From Aliivibrio salmonicida LFI1238 (GTDB lineage Bacteria; Pseudomonadota; Gammaproteobacteria; Enterobacterales; Vibrionaceae), in assembly GCF_000196495.1 (NCBI RefSeq), contig NC_011312.1, positions 124,001-188,000 of the forward strand: DNA of 64,000 nucleotides. The letters run 5' to 3'. A program made the translations under genes and the position numbers. Below are positions 58,308-64,000 of this stretch, piece after piece (the stretch's first letter is position 1; every line of letters starts with the position of its first letter). A model generated the notes under the pieces. That model was not told the DNA's origin. It was given only the letters and a program-made list of their open reading frames with translations, and searched no databases.

Positions 58308-59795
58308 ATGACTGATAAAATAAAACCACTTCCTGATACCATTGACGAGCTGAAAGCACTTGTGCTTCAGCTTGAAAATAAATATAACCGTCTTCTAGAG
58401 CAATTTCGGCTGGCTCAACATCAGCGCTTTGGTAAAAGCAGTGAATCTGACTCGACTCAATTTGATTTATTCAATGAAACAGAAGAAGAAATCATCATTG
58501 AAAATGATGACACACAAACGATTACCTACACTCGTCAAAAGCCAAAACGCCAACGCTTACCTGAAGACTTACCGCGTACTGTTATTATCCACGACATAAA
58601 AGATAAAACTTGTAAGTGTTGCGGTCTAGAGATGCATGCGATGGGTAAAGACATCAGTGAAAAGTTGGAATTTGTACCAGCTAAAGTGGAAGTTATTCAA
58701 CATGTTCGTCCTAAATATGCTTGCCGAAATTGTGAAAAAAACAATACTTCAGTAGACATTAAACAAGCCCCAATGCCAGCGTCACCAATCCCTAAAGGGA
58801 TTGCGACCGCAAGTTTACTTGCTCAAATTATTACGGCTAAATTTCAATACAGTCTTCCACTTTATCGTCAAGAAACGTTATTTCAGCAATGGGGTATCAT
58901 TATTGGACGGCGAACGATGGCGGATTGGTTAATAAAATGCTCGGTACTATTTACCCCTCTTAATAACGAGTTACATCGTATTTTGCTTGAACAACCCACT
59001 CTGCATTGTGATGAAACAACGGTAAATGTGTTGGATGTTGAAAAAGCAAAATGTTATATGTGGGTCTACTGCTCTGGCTATGATTCTCCAGGCTCTGGTG
59101 TTTTGCCTGGAATTGTACTTTATGATTATCAATCTAGCAGGCATGGCTACCATCCAGTTAACTTTTTAAAAGGTTATAACGGGTATTTACATACCGATGG
59201 TTACCAAGGTTATGAACAAACTGAAGCGATTTTAGTTGGCTGTTGGGCACACGCACGTCGACGATTTATTGAGGCTCAACGTGTTCAAGTAAAAGGGAAA
59301 ACAGGGAGTGCAGATTGGGTATTGAGTAAAATCCAAAAGCTATACCGGATCGAATCGTTATTAAAAGAGGCTTCCCCTGAAGCCAAGTATGTTGCTAGGC
59401 AGACAGAAGCCCGCGATTTACTTAAAGAGCTCCGTGATTGGCTTGATAGCGCAGTTAGTCGAGTATCACCTAAAACAAAATTAGGTGAGGCGATTAGCTA
59501 TACATTAAATCAATGGGATAAATTAGTTCGTTATATTGATGATGGATTGTTATCTATTGATAACAATCGAGCAGAGCGAGCGGTTAAACCGTTTGTTATC
59601 GGCCGGAAAAACTGGTTATTTTCGGGTTCAACGGCTGGTGCAGATTCAAGTGCAATGCTTTACAGCATTGTAGAAACAGCAAAGGCAAACGGATTAATCC
59701 CTTACGATTATATTAGGTATTGTCTAGATCGTTTATGTGTTGGATCGCCAGATATCGATTCACTTTTACCTTGGAATGTAAAAGACAAGGTGTAG
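58308..59795 (+). CDS. tnpC: IS66 transposase TnpC (copy 3)
   Basis: 495 residues, identical to the TnpC at 23634 with all DDE residues. The in-frame ATT with AGGAGG upstream is at 58272. Intact, so this copy may be active. Confidence 0.94.
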   Translation: MTDKIKPLPDTIDELKALVLQLENKYNRLLEQFRLAQHQRFGKSSESDSTQFDLFNETEEEIIIENDDTQTITYTRQKPKRQRLPEDLPRTVIIHDIKDKTCKCCGLEMHAMGKDISEKLEFVPAKVEVIQHVRPKYACRNCEKNNTSVDIKQAPMPASPIPKGIATASLLAQIITAKFQYSLPLYRQETLFQQWGIIIGRRTMADWLIKCSVLFTPLNNELHRILLEQPTLHCDETTVNVLDVEKAKCYMWVYCSGYDSPGSGVLPGIVLYDYQSSRHGYHPVNFLKGYNGYLHTDGYQGYEQTEAILVGCWAHARRRFIEAQRVQVKGKTGSADWVLSKIQKLYRIESLLKEASPEAKYVARQTEARDLLKELRDWLDSAVSRVSPKTKLGEAISYTLNQWDKLVRYIDDGLLSIDNNRAERAVKPFVIGRKNWLFSGSTAGADSSAMLYSIVETAKANGLIPYDYIRYCLDRLCVGSPDIDSLLPWNVKDKV

Positions 59796-59830
59796 TTCCC
59801 CGCACGCTTACCTTATAGAAGCGAAGCGTT

Positions 59831-61283
59831 CTAGTTTCTTGGCTCTATAACCAAATCCCATCCAATATTCGTCTGCTTATCTGCCTCAATTTCTAACTCT
59901 GCTCTTGTCAGCGGATTTTCAGCTAACCATTTGCCATCAATCGACAACGATAAAACATCATCTTTTTCAAATAGAGTCACCATTGGAGCTAAAGAAACAT
60001 CACGACGATGGGTTAAAATAAGTGCTAAACGGAGGATACGTAACATACGTTGAGCTGATAAATCAGACACCGCATACTGGCTAGGCATTGCAGAGAACTG
60101 CTCACGATAACGACGCAGTAATTCACCTAATAAATGTTTTTGAGCACGGGTATAACCAGGTAGATCTAATGCATTGATAAGATAAGAGGCGTGTTCTCCT
60201 GCTTTTTTATAATCAATACACATACCAATTTCGTGTAATTGTGTTGCTGTTTTTAATAGAGATAAGGCTTGTGGATCAATGAGCCAATCATGGCCACATT
60301 GTGCACTTAACTGTTCAGCGAGGTCAGTGACTTGCTGTGCGTAATCAGCATCAAGTTGATAGCGCTGTTGAATACTAGAAATCGTACGTTGACATACTTC
60401 ATCATGCTGAAGTGCTGGGATCATTCCGTAGCATAACCCTTCACGAAGAGCGCCACCGGCCAATGTCATTGAATCAATTGATAATAATTCAAAAATAGCA
60501 ATAAGAATGGATAAACCACTAGGGAACACTAAAGCGCGCTCAAGGGTCAATCCATCAATATCTAATTCTTCTAAATGTTCGTATTGCATCGCTTGTTTTT
60601 GAAGGCGCTTAAGCTTGGCTAAGGTAATAACCTCATCCATGCCTTGCGCCAACACAGGTTTGCCAACCTAAGTCAGTGTATTGCTGCAAAATCGGCGCTA
60701 AAGTTTCCTTTGCTGCGGAGATTGCCGCCTCAAAATTCACTTTGGTTAATGCACGGTCTTTGAAATAGCCTTCAAGCCAAGTAACACAACCCATTTTGAG
60801 GCTTGTGAGTGCTTGTGCTTCAAAACCTTCACCAATAATTAGCTCTGTACTTGCGCCACCGATATCAACGACCAATCGACGTCCGCTTCCACCAGAAGTG
60901 TGTGCAACTCCTTGGTAAATTGTACAAGCTTCTTCTTCACCTTCGATCACATTAATGTCATGACCTAAGATCTGATTGGCTTTTTTTAAGAAGATATCCA
61001 CATTGGTCGCTACACGAAGTGTTGCGGTACCGACAATGCGAATATTTTCTACAGGGATGTCTTGCAAACGTTCTGCAAATAAGTTCAAGCAATCCCACCC
61101 ACGTTGCATAGCTTCATGGCTGAGTGTGTTGTTTTTATCTAATCCCGTAGCCAAACGAACTTTACGTTTAATTTTGGCCATGGTTTGCACACTACCATTT
61201 ATATGACGCACAACAAGCATATGGAAGCTATTGGAGCCTAAATCAATGACGGCATACATAGGTGATATTGTTGAACTTTTCAT
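59831..61283 (-). pseudogene. gppA: Guanosine pentaphosphatase / exopolyphosphatase GppA, disrupted
   Basis: The N-terminal part (60633-61283, 216 residues, start after AAGGATG) has the actin-like fold MYAVIDLGSNSFHMLVV and VVDIGGASTELIIGEG, and breaks off at LGWQTCVGA. The C-terminal part (59831-60655) resumes in another frame at LAQGMDEVITLAKLKRL and continues through LTLERALVFPSGL and TLAGGALREGLCYGM to a normal end. The conserved segment between, near ASGTxQAxxExM in E. coli GppA, is missing. A deletion of about 41 bases between TTGGCGCAA repeats fits. GppA converts pppGpp to ppGpp. It follows rhlB in one operon. Confidence 0.85.
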
Positions 61284-61315
61284 AACATCCTTATTATTCT
61301 TTCATCGACCTCTGA

Positions 61316-62620
61316 TTAAGCTTGAGGGCTACGAGGTGGACGTGGGCGTGAATGTTTGCGATTCCCGCTTTGACGTTGACCATTGTTACTGCCGTTACGA
61401 CGATTTTGTGGTGGACGGCGTTGAAGTCTGATTGGTGCTGGTAAATCTTCCAATAGTGCTGATGTATCGTAATCAGACTGTGGAATTGAATGCTCAATGT
61501 ATTCTTCAATTGCAGGAAGATTGATTGCGTATTCTTCACAAGCGAAACTAATTGAATTACCGCTTTCACCAGCACGACCAGTACGACCAATACGGTGAAC
61601 ATAATCTTCGGCTTCATTTGGTAAATCAAAATTAAATACATGTGTTACTTGTGGAATGTGTAGACCACGAGCCGCTACGTCGGTAGCAACAAGGATATCG
61701 ACTTCACCTTTCGTAAATTCTTCTAGGATGCGTTCACGTTTTTTCTGTGGAACATCACCAGTAAGAAGGCCTACGCGGTGTTTATCGGCAGCTAGATGCC
61801 CCCAAACTAATTCACATTTGTGTTTAGTATTGGCGAAAATAATTGCACGATCAGGCCATTCTTCTTCGATCAATGTTTGAAGAAGTGCCATTTTGTGATC
61901 ATTTGAAGGATAGAATAATTCTTCAGTAATCAGGTGACCCGTTTTTTGATCCGGTTCAACAACTACGTGCTCAGGTTCTTGCATGTGTTCAAACGCAAGT
62001 TCTTGTACGCGGTAAGATAATGTTGCTGAAAACAGCATATTCAGACGCTCAGCAGGCGCTGGCATACGACGGAATACAAAACGAATATCTTTAATGAAAC
62101 CCAAATCAAACATGCGATCGGCTTCATCTAAAACAACCACTTGGATTGCTTTAAAGTCAATTTGACCTTGTTTGTAGAAATCGATAATGCGGCCAGTTGT
62201 TCCGATTAGGATATCAACACCAGCTTCGATAACTTTTTGTTGCTTCTCATAGCGTTCGCCACCGTAAGCAAGTGCCGCTTTTAAGCCGGTACTTGCGATT
62301 AGAGATTCAGCATCGTTATAGATTTGAATCGCTAACTCACGCGTTGGAGCCATAATAATAGCTCGTGGTTGCGTGATTTTACGGCCTTCAGGTGCAGGCG
62401 TAGTTAATAGGTGATTAAAAGTAGCAGCAAGGAACGCGAGCGTCTTACCAGTGCCCGTTTGGGCTTGGCCTGCAATGTCTTGGCCGGCGAGCAGTACCGG
62501 CAATGCCTTGGCTTGAATTGGGGTACAATTAATGAACCCTTTTGCATTCAAACCATCAAGGACCTGAGGCTCTAAACCTAGGTCGGCAAATTTTTGCTCT
62601 GTGATGTGCGTCTTTTTCAT
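61316..62620 (-). CDS. rhlB: ATP-dependent RNA helicase RhlB
   Basis: 434 residues. DEAD-box motifs: Q motif FINCTPIQAKALP, Walker A AQTGTGKT, PTRELAIQI, VVLDEADRMFDLGF, SATLS, TDVAARGLHIP and HRIGRTGRAGESG. The basic tail (RRPPQNRRNGSNNGQRQ ... RPRPPRSP) is typical of RhlB, which unwinds RNA for the degradosome. It lies head-to-head with trxA and 32 bases before gppA, as in E. coli order gppA-rhlB-trxA-rho. Confidence 0.95.
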   Translation of the reverse strand: MKKTHITEQKFADLGLEPQVLDGLNAKGFINCTPIQAKALPVLLAGQDIAGQAQTGTGKTLAFLAATFNHLLTTPAPEGRKITQPRAIIMAPTRELAIQIYNDAESLIASTGLKAALAYGGERYEKQQKVIEAGVDILIGTTGRIIDFYKQGQIDFKAIQVVVLDEADRMFDLGFIKDIRFVFRRMPAPAERLNMLFSATLSYRVQELAFEHMQEPEHVVVEPDQKTGHLITEELFYPSNDHKMALLQTLIEEEWPDRAIIFANTKHKCELVWGHLAADKHRVGLLTGDVPQKKRERILEEFTKGEVDILVATDVAARGLHIPQVTHVFNFDLPNEAEDYVHRIGRTGRAGESGNSISFACEEYAINLPAIEEYIEHSIPQSDYDTSALLEDLPAPIRLQRRPPQNRRNGSNNGQRQSGNRKHSRPRPPRSPQA

Positions 62621-62732
62621 TACTATAGAATATCAGTTAAAGCTTGCAATACGAAACGGATTCCATTCAAATAGAGCATCAATTTGCTGGTTACCATGAA
62701 ATCAGCCTTTAAATTTAACGTTGGAGTTGACG

Positions 62733-63059
62733 ATGAGCGACAAAATTTTGCAGCTTACAGATGACGGTTTTGAAGAAAGTGTTATCAATGCTTCAGGCCC
62801 AGTACTAGTAGATTTCTGGGCAGAATGGTGTGGTCCTTGTAAAATGATTGCTCCCATTCTGGATGAGATTGCAGATGAGTACGAAGGCAAATTAACGATT
62901 GGTAAATTAAATATCGATCAGAATGCAGGAACACCGCCAAAATTCGGTATCCGTGGCATTCCAACGCTGCTTTTATTTAAAGATGGTGGCGTAGCTGCAA
63001 CGAAAGTGGGTGCACTTTCTAAAACTCAACTTAAAGAGTTTCTTGATGCAAACCTATAA
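62733..63059 (+). CDS. trxA: Thioredoxin 1
   Basis: 108 residues from MSDKILQLTDDGFEESV (GGAG upstream; an earlier GTG-region start is not supported). Redox site VDFWAEWCGPCKMIAP, cis-Pro IRGIPTLLLFKDG. Cytosolic disulfide reductase. Terminator follows; rho is next. Confidence 0.96.
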   Translation: MSDKILQLTDDGFEESVINASGPVLVDFWAEWCGPCKMIAPILDEIADEYEGKLTIGKLNIDQNAGTPPKFGIRGIPTLLLFKDGGVAATKVGALSKTQLKEFLDANL

Positions 63060-63084
63060 TATAGGGTGCAATTAAGTCAGATAG

Positions 63085-63122
63085 AACCGCATGTAATGAA
63101 AAATTATGTGCGGTTTTGTTTT
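63085..63122 (+). terminator. Terminator after trxA
   Basis: AACCGCA ... TGCGGTT stem with a long AT-rich loop and TTTTGTTTTT tail. Confidence 0.7.
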
Positions 63123-63297
63123 TCTGAGCTAAGCTAAGCTTAGAAATCAGGGCTAAGCCCTAGACTAAAATGCGAATAAGTGATAATTTATCGGGCGTAT
63201 TTCATACGATTTCATTTCTTGACCGAGCTCGAAGGTCATCCATTCTTAAATCAACTAAAGATAGAATCTGATTTTGACTAAACAACTACCTACCACT

Positions 63298-64000
63298 ATG
63301 AATCTTACTGAACTTAAAAACAGACCAGTGTCTGACCTTGTTGCTCTTGGCGAATCATTAGGCCTAGAAAACCTAGCTCGTCTAAGAAAACAAGACATCA
63401 TCTTCTCCATCCTTAAGCAACATGCGAAAAGCGGTGAAGACATCTTTGGAGATGGTGTACTTGAGATTCTTCAAGATGGCTTTGGTTTCCTTCGTTCAGC
63501 AGATTGTTCTTACTTGGCTGGCCCGGATGACATCTATGTCTCTCCAAGCCAAATTCGTCGCTTTAACTTGCGTACTGGTGATACGATTGGCGGAAAGATT
63601 CGTCCACCAAAAGATGGCGAACGTTATTTCGCTCTTCTTAAAGTAAACGCTGTTAATTATGATCGCCCAGATAATGCTCGTAACAAAATCCTTTTTGAAA
63701 ACCTTACCCCTTTACACGCAAACGATCGTTTACGTATGGAACGTGGTAATGGTTCAACAGAAGATATTACGGCGCGTATTCTTGATTTAGCTTCTCCAAT
63801 TGGCCGTGGTCAACGTGGTCTGATTGTTGCTCCGCCAAAAGCGGGTAAAACAATGCTACTTCAAAACATCGCTCAAAGTATTGCTCACAACTACCCAGAA
63901 TGTGAGTTGATGGTTCTACTTATCGATGAACGTCCAGAAGAAGTAACTGAGATGCAACGCCTTGTTAAAGGTGAAGTAATTGCGTCTACGTTTGATGAGC
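63298..64000 (+). CDS. rho: Transcription termination factor Rho, N-terminal part (cut by window end)
   Basis: The reading frame from ATG 63298 (MNLTELKNRPVSDLVALGES) is open to the last base, about 234 codons. It matches Rho: N-terminal helices, RNA-binding cold-shock domain (ILQDGFGFLRSADCSYLAGPDD, DIYVSPSQIRRFNLRTGD) and the Walker A APPKAGKTMLLQNIAQSI, then LIDERPEEVTEMQRLV. The 238-base leader between trxA and rho may hold the autoregulatory region known for rho; AGGGCTAAGCCCT forms a small hairpin in it. Confidence 0.96.
   Translation, partial: MNLTELKNRPVSDLVALGESLGLENLARLRKQDIIFSILKQHAKSGEDIFGDGVLEILQDGFGFLRSADCSYLAGPDDIYVSPSQIRRFNLRTGDTIGGKIRPPKDGERYFALLKVNAVNYDRPDNARNKILFENLTPLHANDRLRMERGNGSTEDITARILDLASPIGRGQRGLIVAPPKAGKTMLLQNIAQSIAHNYPECELMVLLIDERPEEVTEMQRLVKGEVIASTFDE

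Larger units (their letters stand above)
57497..59811 (+). mobile_element. IS66-family insertion sequence, complete copy 3
   Basis: 2315 bp, same length, ends and proteins as the copy at 22823. Unlike that copy it has no matching 8-bp flanks: GAATTTAG on the left and CTTATAGA on the right. That points to recombination or deletion at this element after insertion. Confidence 0.94.

Noticed and set aside
40969..59811. Classical composite transposon that moved as one unit
   Set aside because: The outer 8-bp flanks (TCTTAATA and CTTATAGA) do not match and the left IS66 lacks its right end. Recombination between copies is a better description.
60630..60700. Programmed frameshift in gppA
   Set aside because: Conserved residues are missing at the break, so a shift alone could not restore the protein.
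63422..63646. Short frame inside rho
   Set aside because: Out of frame with the clearly conserved Rho reading frame that runs to the window end.

Overview
This AT-rich 64 kb window looks like a piece of a Vibrionaceae chromosome, most likely Aliivibrio. Core proteins (Rep, CyaY, LysA, DapF, XerC, RhlB, TrxA, Rho) are of gamma-proteobacterial type. The complete bisucaberin-type siderophore operon, recent identical IS copies and freshly broken genes fit Aliivibrio salmonicida best. That species call is an inference from gene content; no database search was possible.

Layout. 1-2197: the 3' end of rep, cytochrome c5 on the opposite strand, and a tRNA cluster Arg-His-Pro-His-Pro whose His-Pro unit is tandemly duplicated. 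2719-8109: a peptide ABC transporter operon (fused double ATPase broken by a frameshift, binding protein, two permeases). 8347-13919: a BCCT osmolyte transporter, a cNMP/CBS/nucleotidyltransferase-like signalling protein paired with a DEDDh exonuclease, and two small hypothetical genes. 13970-21637: a PRD-type regulator and an eight-gene operon encoding an uncharacterised membrane system (DUF4310/4311/4312, SFCGS protein) with enzymes resembling D-glucosaminate-6-phosphate catabolism. 21808-25137: an IS982-family element and a complete IS66-family element inserted seven bases apart. 25312-29300: a lipoprotein, an ECF sigma factor and a Ser/Thr kinase resembling the EcfP/PknT pair. 29609-40881: housekeeping genes gor, rlmJ, prlC, an M48 protease, cyaY, lptM, lysA, dapF, a DUF484 gene and xerC.

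40969-59811 is an accessory block bounded by two same-direction IS66 copies, the left one cut short by an IS91-family element. It carries a lipoprotein/hydrolase gene pair and an 11.5 kb Fur-boxed operon: bibA-bibB-bibC (hydroxamate siderophore synthesis), a TonB-dependent receptor, a periplasmic binding protein, two FecCD permeases and an ATPase. Together these would make, export-independent of anything visible here, and re-import a siderophore under iron limitation. 59831-64000 returns to core genes: gppA (broken by an apparent short deletion), rhlB, trxA and the start of rho.

Most notable are the sigma factor with Thr63 in place of the acidic sigma-2.2 motif beside a kinase, the uncharacterised DUF4310-4312 operon, two independently broken core/transport genes, and IS66 features (a 17-bp perfect hairpin inside tnpA and a possible AUU start of tnpC).
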